Positions 8,972 to 16,719 of a DNA stretch of 64,000 bases are shown here, in pieces (position 1 is the stretch's first letter; each line of letters begins with the position of its first letter). The notes beneath the pieces were generated by a model. It saw only the letters and a list, made by a program, of their open reading frames with translations, made no database searches and was not told the DNA's origin. Source of the DNA: Lysobacter prati (lineage in GTDB: Bacteria > Pseudomonadota > Gammaproteobacteria > Xanthomonadales > Xanthomonadaceae); the NCBI RefSeq assembly GCF_009765215.1, contig NZ_VLNV01000004.1, forward strand, positions 186,001 through 250,000. Reading direction: 5' to 3'. A program made the position numbers and the translations under genes.

Positions 8972-10321
8972 ATGTCCGCACCCGTCTCCCCGATCACTGC
9001 CCTGCTCGCGGCCCATCGCCGCGGTGACAGCTGCGGCATCTACAGCGTCTGCTGCAGCCACGAGCAGGTGCTGGTGGCGGCGATGCAGGTCGCGCTGCGC
9101 TACGACACCGTGCTGCTGATAGAAGCCACGTCGAACCAGGTCGACCAGTTCGGCGGCTACACCGGCATGACCCCGTCGCAGTTCCGCGACTACGTGCTGC
9201 GCCTGGCGCACACGCAGGGGTTTCCGGTCGATCGACTGGTACTGGGCGGCGACCACCTCGGCCCGAATGCGTGGCAGAAGCAGCCGGCGGAGGAAGCGAT
9301 GGCGCACGCGCGCGAGTTGATCGCCGCCTACGTCGCCGCCGGCTTCCACAAGATCCACCTCGACTGCAGCATGTCCTGTGGCGACGACCCGACGCCGCTG
9401 GCCGACGAAACCGTCGCCGCGCGCTCGGCGGAACTGGCGCTGATCGCCGAGCGAACGGCCCGCGACTCCGGCCTGCCTGCACCGGTGTACGTGATCGGCA
9501 CCGAAGTGCCGGTGCCCGGTGGCGAAGCCTCACTCGCTGCCGGATTGCAGGTGACGCGTCCGGAAGCCGCCGCGCGCACGCTCGAAATCCATCGCCAGGC
9601 CTTCGCCACGCCCGAGCTCACGTCGGCGTGGGAGCGCGTGATCGCGATGGTGGTGCAGCCGGGCGTCGACTTCGACCACAGCGACGTGCACCACTACGAC
9701 CGCCAGGCCGCGGCCGCCCTTTCGGATTTCATCGAAGCCCAGCCGCGCATCGTGTTCGAGGCGCACTCCACCGACTACCAGACCGAATTGTCGCTGCACG
9801 CGCTGGTGCGCGACCACTTCGCGATCCTCAAGGTCGGGCCGGCCGCGACGTTCGCGCTGCGCGAGGCCCTGTTCGCGCTGGCGGCCATCGAGGACGAGCT
9901 GCTGCCGCAGGGCGAGCACCTTTCGCGGCTGCCCGAAGCACTGGACCGCAGCATGCTCGAGCGCCCGGGCCACTGGCGCAATCACTACAGCGGCAACGAG
10001 CACCAGCTGCGCCTGTTGCGCAAGTACGCGCTCAGCGACCGCTGCCGCTACTACTGGGGCGAACCGCGGGTGCGCGATGCGGTCGACCAGCTGGTCGCCA
10101 ACCTGCAACGCCACCCGCCCACCCCGACCCTGCTGAGCCAGTACATGCCCGAGCAGTACCGCGAAGTGGTGGCCGGCCGGCTGTCGCCCGACCCGCATGC
10201 GCTGATCCGGCACAAAGTCGCCTCGTGCCTTGCCGAGTACGCCCGTGCCTGTGCCCGCAACCAGGCCGCGCCGCGGGCCGTAAACGAAACTTCCGCCGCG
10301 GTTGCCCTTTCGGAACGATAA
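8972..10321 (+). CDS. agaZ: AgaZ/GatZ/KbaZ-family protein (tagatose-bisphosphate aldolase accessory type)
   Basis: About 449 residues with the GatZ/KbaZ hallmarks: GIYSVCCSHEQVL, LLIEATSNQVDQFGGYTGM, VLGGDHLGPNAW, HLDCSMSC, and the C-terminal YYWGEPRVRDAVDQL. I chose the ATG at 8972, which has GGAG upstream. An in-frame GTG at 8945 would overlap the agaK stop. GatZ/KbaZ are regarded as non-catalytic partners of the GatY/KbaY aldolase, while AgaZ has also been discussed as a tagatose-6-phosphate kinase. Neither a GatY-type aldolase nor a PfkB kinase is encoded in this window, so its exact step is open. Confidence 0.88.
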   Translation: MSAPVSPITALLAAHRRGDSCGIYSVCCSHEQVLVAAMQVALRYDTVLLIEATSNQVDQFGGYTGMTPSQFRDYVLRLAHTQGFPVDRLVLGGDHLGPNAWQKQPAEEAMAHARELIAAYVAAGFHKIHLDCSMSCGDDPTPLADETVAARSAELALIAERTARDSGLPAPVYVIGTEVPVPGGEASLAAGLQVTRPEAAARTLEIHRQAFATPELTSAWERVIAMVVQPGVDFDHSDVHHYDRQAAAALSDFIEAQPRIVFEAHSTDYQTELSLHALVRDHFAILKVGPAATFALREALFALAAIEDELLPQGEHLSRLPEALDRSMLERPGHWRNHYSGNEHQLRLLRKYALSDRCRYYWGEPRVRDAVDQLVANLQRHPPTPTLLSQYMPEQYREVVAGRLSPDPHALIRHKVASCLAEYARACARNQAAPRAVNETSAAVALSER

Positions 10322-10361
10322 GCTTCCAGCTTCCGAACCGAATCGAACCGACAGGCCCGCC

Positions 10362-11138
10362 ATGCGAAACACCCGTCAACGCCGGCAACAGATCCTCCAG
10401 ATGCTGGTCCTGCAAGGCAACGTGCAGGTCGCCGAGCTGGTCGAGCGCTTCGGCGTGTCGTCGGTGACTATCCGCGCCGACCTGACCCACATCGAGTCGC
10501 AGGGGCTGGCCACGCGCAACCACGGTGGTGCCGCGCTGGTGAGAACGCCGCCACCGGAACAGAACATCCACGAGAAGGATGCACTGAACCTGCCGTTGAA
10601 GGATGCGATCGGCGCGCACGCGGCGCGACTCGTGAGGCCGGGCGACAACATCATCATCGACTCCGGCTCGACCACGATGACGCTGGCGCGGCACCTGCAC
10701 CTGCACCGCGACATCACGGTGATGACCAACGGCCTCAACATCGCCTGGGAGCTGGCCAATGCGCCAGGCGTGGAGCTGCTGCTGACCGGCGGCCTGCTGC
10801 GCAAGCAGTCACTGTCGCTGCAGGGCAGCCAGGCCGAAGCCAGCCTCAATGCCTACAGCTTCGACACCCTGTTCCTGGGCGTGGATGGCCTTGACCTGCA
10901 GTTCGGCCTGACCACCCACCACGAGGCCGAAGCCAGCCTCAACCATCGCATGGTCGAGCACGCGCGGCGGGTCGTCGTACTGACAGACGCCTCCAAGTTC
11001 GGCCGGGTCAGCCTGCATCGCATTGGCCGACTCGACCAGATCCACACCGTCATCACCGACGCCGGCATCAGCAGCGAGTACCGCGAGGGACTGCAGCGCC
11101 TGGGCATCGAGGTGATCATCGCCGAGCCACCGCCTTGA
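10362..11138 (+). CDS. agaR: DeoR-family transcriptional repressor AgaR
   Basis: A 258-residue regulator with an N-terminal DeoR helix-turn-helix (NVQVAELVERFGVSSVTIRA) and a C-terminal DeoR effector domain (IIIDSGSTTMTLARHL, VMTNGLNIAWELAN, ADGLD-like GVDGLDLQFGLTT, VVVLTDASKFGR). The ATG at 10362 is in frame with an earlier TTG at 10302, but the HTH begins right after 10362, as in homologues. A CTTTC core at 10307-10311, inside the end of agaZ, could allow internal autoregulation. The expected ligand is a phosphorylated GalNAc intermediate. Confidence 0.88.
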   Translation: MRNTRQRRQQILQMLVLQGNVQVAELVERFGVSSVTIRADLTHIESQGLATRNHGGAALVRTPPPEQNIHEKDALNLPLKDAIGAHAARLVRPGDNIIIDSGSTTMTLARHLHLHRDITVMTNGLNIAWELANAPGVELLLTGGLLRKQSLSLQGSQAEASLNAYSFDTLFLGVDGLDLQFGLTTHHEAEASLNHRMVEHARRVVVLTDASKFGRVSLHRIGRLDQIHTVITDAGISSEYREGLQRLGIEVIIAEPPP

Positions 11139-12247
11139 CCCAACCACGCACGCTGCACGGCCGCATCCTCACCGCAACGGGCTGGATGCAAGGGAACATC
11201 GAGTTTGACCAGCACGTGCGCAGCATCAGCGCCGTGCCCGACCGCAATCCAGACTTCGACCTGCCGCTGATCCTTCCCGGCTTCATCGACCTGCATGTCC
11301 ACGGCGCGGCCGGCGTCGACATCATGCTCGGTGGCGACGCTGCCCGGACCGTGGCCCGCACACACGCGCGACACGGCACCACCGCCCTGCTCGGCACCAC
11401 CATGACCGCGGACGAAGACGACATCGTCCACGCACTGCAGGGCTTGGCGGGCGCGATTGAAACACGCGAACCCGGCATGGCACGCGTGCTGGGCGTGCAC
11501 CTGGAAGGTCCCTTCATCAGCATCGAACGCCTCGGCGCGCAGCCACCGCTGGTGGTCGAGGCGACGATTGAGCAGGTCGAACGGTTGCACGCACTGGCGC
11601 CGATCCGAGTGCTAACGCTTGCGCCGGAAATCGGCAACCACCGCGCACTGATTCCGCGTCTGAAGGCGCTCGGCATCCGCGTGCAACTCGGCCACAGCGC
11701 CGGCAGCTACGAAGACGGGGTGGCCGCGCTCGAAGCCGGTGCTGCCGGCTTCACCCATCTATTCAATGGCATGACCGGAGTCGACCACTATCACCCCGGC
11801 ATCGCCACCGCGGCGCTCGCGCATGCGCAGTACGCCGAGTTGATCCCGGACCTGCATCACGTGCATCCCGGTGCGATCCGCACCGCGTTGCGCGCGATTC
11901 CGCGCCTGTACTGCGTCACCGACGCCACGGCCGCCACCGGCATGCCCGACGGCGAGTACCCATTGGGGTCGCAGCGCGTCTTCAAGTGCCTGGGTTGCGT
12001 ACGGCTGGCTGCCGGCTCGCTCGCCGGCAGCGCGCTGACCATGGACCAGGCATTGCGCAACCTGGTGTCGCTGGGTCTCGACCTGAACGACGCATCCAAC
12101 CGCTTGTCGCTCTATCCGGCCGATTACCTCGGCCTGCAGGACCGCGGTCGTCTGACACCGGGTGCCTGGGCCGACATGGTGGTGCTCGACGCGCAATTGC
12201 GTGTGCGGCAGGTCTTCGTCGAAGGCGACGCCCTCGAAGTGGCTTGA
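11135..12247 (+). CDS. agaA: N-acetylgalactosamine/glucosamine-6-phosphate deacetylase
   Basis: A 370-residue amidohydrolase of the NagA/AgaA family. Metal and catalytic motifs are present: GFIDLHVHGAAG, GVHLEGPFIS, LGHSAGSYEDG, FTHLFNGMTG and the catalytic aspartate in CVTDATAATGM. It removes acetate from the 6-phosphorylated N-acetyl amino sugar in the cytosol. The TTG start at 11135 overlaps the agaR TGA by 4 bp, which implies translational coupling. NagA and AgaA cannot be told apart by these motifs; the aga neighbours favour GalNAc-6-phosphate. Confidence 0.87.
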   Translation: MTQPRTLHGRILTATGWMQGNIEFDQHVRSISAVPDRNPDFDLPLILPGFIDLHVHGAAGVDIMLGGDAARTVARTHARHGTTALLGTTMTADEDDIVHALQGLAGAIETREPGMARVLGVHLEGPFISIERLGAQPPLVVEATIEQVERLHALAPIRVLTLAPEIGNHRALIPRLKALGIRVQLGHSAGSYEDGVAALEAGAAGFTHLFNGMTGVDHYHPGIATAALAHAQYAELIPDLHHVHPGAIRTALRAIPRLYCVTDATAATGMPDGEYPLGSQRVFKCLGCVRLAAGSLAGSALTMDQALRNLVSLGLDLNDASNRLSLYPADYLGLQDRGRLTPGAWADMVVLDAQLRVRQVFVEGDALEVA

Positions 12248-12302
12248 CCGCGCTGGCGCAATTGCGCGGGAACGAATTCCCCTCTCCTCCAGGACCGGCC
12301 CG

Positions 12303-14111
12303 ATGAACGATGCTTCCGCCGTCATGCTTGTGCAAGCCCGCGTCGCGAGCCCGCTGTGGCAGGTCCGCTACCTGCTCTTTATCGCCGGCATGGGCGGCCT
12401 GCTGTATGGCATCGACATCGGCATCATCGCCGGCGCGCTGCCGTGCCTGGAGTCCACCGCCAGTGTGAGCTGGCACCTGACCAGCCAGCAGCTGAGCTTC
12501 GTCGTCGCGGCGGTGCTGCTGGGCAGCGTGCTGTCCTCGCTGTTCGCCGGCGCGATCGCCGACATGATCGGTCGCCGCGGCGCGATGCTGCTCGCGGGTG
12601 TGCTGTTCACCCTCAGCATCCCGGTGATGGCGTTGGCTTCGGGCTATGTCCCACTGCTGCTTGGTCGGCTGCTGCAGGGCATCAGCGGTGGCTTGATCGG
12701 CGTCGTCGTGCCGCTGTATCTGGCGGAGGTGCTCAGCCCCGGGAAGCGTGGTCGCGGTGCGGCGATGTTCCAGCTGCTGTTGACCGTGGGGCTGGTACTG
12801 GCGGCCTTGATCGGGCTGTATCAGGCGCACGTGGTCGACGCTGCTACCGCCTCGGTGCAGACGCTGGCTGGCGACGAGCAGCGTCGCCTCCTGTTCGAGG
12901 TGAAGGACCACGCCTGGCGCACCATCTTCTGGAGCTGCCTGCTGCCAGGCCTGGTGTTCAGCGCCGGCGTCATGCTGCTGACCGAATCGCCGCGCTGGCT
13001 GGCCCATCGCGGTCGCATCGCGCAGGCACGACTTGCGTTGCAGCGTACCGTTGCCGCCGAAGAAGTGGAGTCGACGCTGCGAGCGATGCAGGTGCAGACG
13101 CCTTCAGCCGGCAATGCCAATGAAAATCGCGACAGCCTGCTGAGCCGCCGCTATGCATGGCCCTTCCTGCTCGCATGCCTGATCCTTGCCTGCACCCAGG
13201 CGACCGGCATCAACTCGGTGCTGGCGTACGCCGTCACCATCCTCCACCAGGCCGGCTTGCCCGGCGCGGTGGCCAATGGCGCGGACGTGGCGATCAAGCT
13301 GCTCAATGCGGTGATGACCGTGGTCGCGCTGCTGCTGGTCGACCGCAAGGGGCGCAAGTTCCTGTTGATGCTCGGCAGCGGCGGCATCGCGCTTGCGCTG
13401 CTGTCGGCGGCGCTGCTGTTCCTGCAGGCCGAACGTGGCCGCCTCGACATTCGCCCGACGCTCCAGCAGCAGGCCAGCGCCGACTCGCTGACGTTGAAGC
13501 TCGACGCGGCGAACTGGCGGCGACTGGCGGGGTCATCCGACGCGACGCAACCGCAGCAGTTGACCGTCTCCTATGCGTACGGTGGATTCACCAACGTGCG
13601 TTCACTGCGCAGCGATGCACTCGATGCCGATGAGCTGGTGATCCGGCGTGATGCCAGCGTGCAGGGCGATGGTGTGATCGGTGCGTTCTTCCGCCGGGCT
13701 CATCTCAATCCATTCCCGGATCCCGCTGCCGCCGCGCAGGCACCGCTGCTGATCAAGCGTGCCAGCGTTGGCCCGGTGCCATCTCCTGCGCACGGCTGGG
13801 CGGTAGCCGTCTGCATCCTAGTATTCGTCGCCTTCTTCGCCGTGGGTCCGGGCGTATGCGTGTGGCTGGCGCTGTCCGAGCTGATGCCAACGCGCATCCG
13901 ATCCAACGGCATGAGCATAGCCCTGCTGATCAACCAGCTGGTGTCGACGACGATCGCCGCGGTGTTCCTGCCTGTGGTCGGCCACCATGGTTACGCGAGC
14001 ATGTTCTTCGTGTGGGCGGGGTGTTCGGTCGTCTACTTCCTGGTCGCCGCGTTCCTTTTGCCGGAGACCAGGGGCAAGTCGCTGGAGCAGATCGAGGCAG
14101 GTTTCCGCTAG
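12303..14111 (+). CDS. MFS sugar porter with a large periplasmic-loop insertion
   Basis: A 602-residue, 12-helix major facilitator of the sugar-porter type: helix 1 LFIAGMGGLLYGIDIGIIAG, loop 2-3 DMIGRRGAM, TESPRWL, loop 8-9 LVDRKGRK, and the C-terminal PETRGKSLEQIE. It exceeds usual porters (about 450-500 aa) because about 120 residues (about 376-497, hydrophilic, no helix) are inserted between helices 9 and 10, a loop predicted to face the periplasm. The ATG at 12303 has AGGA upstream. A 12-bp palindrome, GCGCAATTGCGC (12256-12267), lies in the 55-bp gap after agaA. It probably imports the amino sugar released by the locus. Confidence 0.88.
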   Translation: MNDASAVMLVQARVASPLWQVRYLLFIAGMGGLLYGIDIGIIAGALPCLESTASVSWHLTSQQLSFVVAAVLLGSVLSSLFAGAIADMIGRRGAMLLAGVLFTLSIPVMALASGYVPLLLGRLLQGISGGLIGVVVPLYLAEVLSPGKRGRGAAMFQLLLTVGLVLAALIGLYQAHVVDAATASVQTLAGDEQRRLLFEVKDHAWRTIFWSCLLPGLVFSAGVMLLTESPRWLAHRGRIAQARLALQRTVAAEEVESTLRAMQVQTPSAGNANENRDSLLSRRYAWPFLLACLILACTQATGINSVLAYAVTILHQAGLPGAVANGADVAIKLLNAVMTVVALLLVDRKGRKFLLMLGSGGIALALLSAALLFLQAERGRLDIRPTLQQQASADSLTLKLDAANWRRLAGSSDATQPQQLTVSYAYGGFTNVRSLRSDALDADELVIRRDASVQGDGVIGAFFRRAHLNPFPDPAAAAQAPLLIKRASVGPVPSPAHGWAVAVCILVFVAFFAVGPGVCVWLALSELMPTRIRSNGMSIALLINQLVSTTIAAVFLPVVGHHGYASMFFVWAGCSVVYFLVAAFLLPETRGKSLEQIEAGFR

Positions 14112-14242
14112 GTCGCAGCGCGCCATACCTGCTCGCCGTGCCCGGCATCGAGTGCAAGTGCCATTCGCAGGCTGGCGTCCCGGAGTGCGCTGGGCTCGAT
14201 GCTGTTGTCGGCATCAAGCGATCCACGGGCGATTTCGTACAT
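14108..14242 (-). CDS. Possible 44-residue protein, unknown
   Basis: On the minus strand an ATG at 14242 follows AGGAAAG with good spacing and opens a 44-codon frame (begins MYEIARGSLDADNS, ends GEQVWRAAT) that stops at 14108-14110, overlapping the stop of the convergent MFS gene. Third codon positions are mostly G or C, as in neighbouring genes, and no other gene occupies 14112-14387. I recognise no family. It is a candidate small protein supported only by its ribosome-binding site and codon bias. Confidence 0.4.
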   Translation of the reverse strand: MYEIARGSLDADNSIEPSALRDASLRMALALDAGHGEQVWRAAT

Positions 14243-14347
14243 GACGCTTTCCTGGGGGCTGTCGGGTGCCGGACAAGTACGTTGTAGCGATTTCGCAACG
14301 TCCTGCCCATGGGACGAATCCCAAAAGCGTCAACAACCGACGAAGCC

Positions 14348-14365
14348 CGCCACCTGTCGGTGGCG
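14348..14365 (-). terminator. Hairpin downstream of the GlsB/YeaQ-like gene
   Basis: CGCCACC-tgtc-GGTGGCG forms a perfect 7-bp stem with a 4-base loop, 22 bp past the stop codon of the 14388-14660 gene. On the minus strand only a late short T run follows, so it may be a weak terminator. Confidence 0.45.
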
Positions 14366-14387
14366 AGTTCGCTTGACGCCCCTGGAT

Positions 14388-14660
14388 TCAGCGCGCGCGC
14401 CCGCGCGTAATCAGATTGATGATCAGCAGCAGCACCGCCGCGCCGATGAAGGCGGTGATGAGGAAACCTACCCAACCGCCGCCGAAGCCAAGGCCGAGCA
14501 TGGGCAGGAACCAGCCGCCCAGGAATCCACCCAGGATGCCGACCACCACATTGGGCACGATGCCTTGCGATGCGTCACGTCGCATCACGATGCTGGCCAA
14601 CCAGCCAGCGAGGCCATGGACGAACTTCTCAGTCGGCGTCGTTCCGCCCAGGCCCGACAT
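14388..14660 (-). CDS. GlsB/YeaQ/YmgE-family small membrane protein
   Basis: A 90-residue, very hydrophobic, glycine-rich protein with three predicted membrane segments (about 15-27, 34-55, 62-84). The pattern HGLAGWLASIVM, VVGILGGFLGGWF, ITAFIGAAVLLLIIN matches the transglycosylase-associated (GlsB/YeaQ) family, usually general-stress genes. The N terminus is about 8 residues longer than typical. It lies 16 bp downstream of the hemerythrin gene on the same strand, so both are probably one transcript. The molecular function of the family is unknown. Confidence 0.8.
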   Translation of the reverse strand: MSGLGGTTPTEKFVHGLAGWLASIVMRRDASQGIVPNVVVGILGGFLGGWFLPMLGLGFGGGWVGFLITAFIGAAVLLLIINLITRGRAR

Positions 14661-14675
14661 GGCCCTGCCCGGACC

Positions 14676-15197
14676 TCACTGCGTCATCGACTTCACTGCA
14701 CCCTTGACGCTGGCCTTCATTTTCTCTGCGGCGACCATGGCGTCGGCCGCACCGGACTGCTTCCAGCCCTCGTACTGCTCGTCGAACTGCGCAAGCTCGT
14801 CTGCCGAGAACATTTCCCGCGCCATCTTGAACATGGTCTTTTCTTCTTCCTTGGCATGGTGGTCGATGAATTCACCAAAGACCTTGGTCCGGCCGGCGAA
14901 CTCCGGCGTGCCCGGATCGGCCGCATGCACTTCCGGAATGACGGAGTTCTCCACCGCGTGATGTTCGGCGAGCGCTTCGGCATGCGTCTGGAGGCCTTCG
15001 CGATCCGCCCGCTCCTTGAACGCCGGATAGAACACCTTCTCTTCCCACTTGGCGTGCGGAATCAGCGCTTCTTCGATCTTCTCCAGCAGCCCTTCACGCT
15101 TCTTGACTCCGCGATCGGTCGTTTCTTTCAACTCGGCGAACAGGCCACGCAGCTCATCGTGTTCGGTCTTGAGGGTCTTGAGGATATCGCGTGCCAT
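14676..15197 (-). CDS. Hemerythrin HHE-domain protein
   Basis: From the ATG at 15197 the protein has about 173 residues. Iron-ligand motifs of a bacterial hemerythrin-like four-helix bundle are visible: TEHDELRGLF, PHAKWEEKVFYP, AEHHAVENSVIPE and DHHAKEEEKTMFKM. The C-terminal tail is Lys/Ala-rich. In-frame ATGs at 15230 and 15248 would add 11-17 residues; the only ribosome-binding-like sequence (GATGAG) favours 15197. Relatives bind O2 or act in stress and NO/iron responses. The gene sits between the histidine kinase and the GlsB-like gene, all on the minus strand. Confidence 0.88.
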   Translation of the reverse strand: MARDILKTLKTEHDELRGLFAELKETTDRGVKKREGLLEKIEEALIPHAKWEEKVFYPAFKERADREGLQTHAEALAEHHAVENSVIPEVHAADPGTPEFAGRTKVFGEFIDHHAKEEEKTMFKMAREMFSADELAQFDEQYEGWKQSGAADAMVAAEKMKASVKGAVKSMTQ

Positions 15198-15317
15198 GTC
15201 AGTCAACTCATCGTGAGGTTGACTCACCATTGCAGTGCGCCGGTGCACGCGACGTGTAAGCCTGAACGAAATTTCGCTGTATCGCGTAGCGCCTCGGCCA
15301 AGGCGTCGCGCTTGGAA

Positions 15318-16442
15318 TCAAGCCGGAGGCTGCGTCCGGGGCAGGCGCATCGTGAACGTGGTCGAGTGCTCGTTCGAGTGTGCGATCACTTCCCCGCCAT
15401 GGGCCCTGGTAACCTCGCGGACGATGAACAGTCCCAACCCCAGGCTCCTGCTGTCCCCGCTCGCTTCTGCGGCGTGGCCACGGGCCAGCGGTTCGAACAG
15501 GGCATTGAGCGCATCGGAGGAAAGCGACGCCCCTTCATTGCGGATGATGAGCTCGACTGTCTCGGGATCGCCTTCCAGCGAGATCGCTATGTCCGCCCCG
15601 GGCGTTCCATAATTGGCCGCATTCATGACCAGGTTGCTGAGCGCTTCGCAGATGCGGGAGGTGTCAAACCACCCCTGTGTCAGTCCCTGGGCGTCGTAGC
15701 TGACGGTCACCCCGGGGAGCCCCGCCCGGAGCAGATCGACCTCTTCTTCGACGGACGTGGCCAGGTCACTGTCGGTCTTGGCGATCCGGATACCCATTCC
15801 AAGCGCCGTCCGGCTGTGGTCCAGCAGATCGTCGAGCAGCTTGTTCATCCTCTTTCCGCTTCGGATGATCCGATCGGTGTGCTCGGAGAAAGGCGTGTCC
15901 TGGGTCATTCTCGAAATGAGTTCGGACGTCGTGACGATGACGCCCAGCGGCCCGCGAAGATCGTGGCCCAGCACCCCGAGGAATACCTGGCGCCACGACT
16001 CGGCCTCCACGGCGAAATCCAAAACGGACTCCGCGACAGCCTGATCGACCGCTTCGTTGAAGCGGATCAGGTCCTCAAAGGCCTCTTCGTCCAGGCCCCC
16101 CTGACGAATCCACTGGCGAAGCACGGCGGCCCGTATCGCGCGGTACTCCGCCACCACCTGATCGATATTGAAACCGCCTTTCGCCCTCAGGCGGCCGTGC
16201 ATACTGGCAGCGGACTTGGGGATATCGAGTTTGTCGGCCCGCCCCTGCGATTTTTTCAGTTGTTGATCTGCGTTCTGGGGCGTGCGCAGGTCCAGAACAA
16301 TCGCAGCGAGAATCTCCGGAATATGGTCACGCAACGCGGCCGAATCCCAATGCACCCCGAGTGTCTCGAAAGAGGCAGCAAACGCCTCGGCCTCGTCCAC
16401 GATGGTGTCTGTCTGGGCTTCGATGAAGTCAGCAAGTCGCAT
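15318..16442 (-). CDS. Soluble sensor histidine kinase with RsbRD-type N-terminal domain
   Basis: 374 residues, without membrane segments. The N-terminal about 150 residues resemble the RsbRD-N four-helix sensor (MRLADFIEAQTDTIVDEAEA). The dimerisation/phosphoacceptor motif is VLGHDLRGPLGVI, followed by N, G1 and G2 boxes (LSNLVMNAANYG, SLGLGLFIVREVTRAHGG). I chose the ATG at 16442, which is preceded by AAGGA; upstream extensions lack one. No partner response regulator is adjacent, so it is an orphan kinase in a stress-gene group. Confidence 0.86.
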   Translation of the reverse strand: MRLADFIEAQTDTIVDEAEAFAASFETLGVHWDSAALRDHIPEILAAIVLDLRTPQNADQQLKKSQGRADKLDIPKSAASMHGRLRAKGGFNIDQVVAEYRAIRAAVLRQWIRQGGLDEEAFEDLIRFNEAVDQAVAESVLDFAVEAESWRQVFLGVLGHDLRGPLGVIVTTSELISRMTQDTPFSEHTDRIIRSGKRMNKLLDDLLDHSRTALGMGIRIAKTDSDLATSVEEEVDLLRAGLPGVTVSYDAQGLTQGWFDTSRICEALSNLVMNAANYGTPGADIAISLEGDPETVELIIRNEGASLSSDALNALFEPLARGHAAEASGDSRSLGLGLFIVREVTRAHGGEVIAHSNEHSTTFTMRLPRTQPPA

Positions 16443-16719
16443 GAGCGTCCTTTGAGACGTATGTCGTGACGGCGGTCCTGCGAAATGGCAACACCATACG
16501 CGGCACCACACGGTACACCTTCCCAACGGGATTCAACCCGAGGGAGGAGGCGGTCCTAGCCGGGCGAAGCACGCTGGCCCATTCATGTTGGACCCACTGG
16601 TTGCGCCCGTTGCCCATCCCCCACCGGCGACTTCGACGCCACAGTGACAGCGCCTGCACCCCCCGGGGTGTATTCAGGACTAGGCAACCCCGCCAGCCGA
16701 CCTATGACCGGGTGGCCCG
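16443..16719. other. Divergent intergenic region, no gene seen
   Basis: 277 bp between the divergent histidine kinase and the phospholipase-D-like gene. It must hold both promoters, but I see no convincing -35/-10 pair, no tRNA-like fold and no open frame with a ribosome-binding site. Confidence 0.4.

Noticed and set aside
14199-16469. Plus-strand open frame across the GlsB, hemerythrin and kinase genes
   Set aside because: Spans three genes with recognisable protein motifs on the other strand and lacks any domain of its own.
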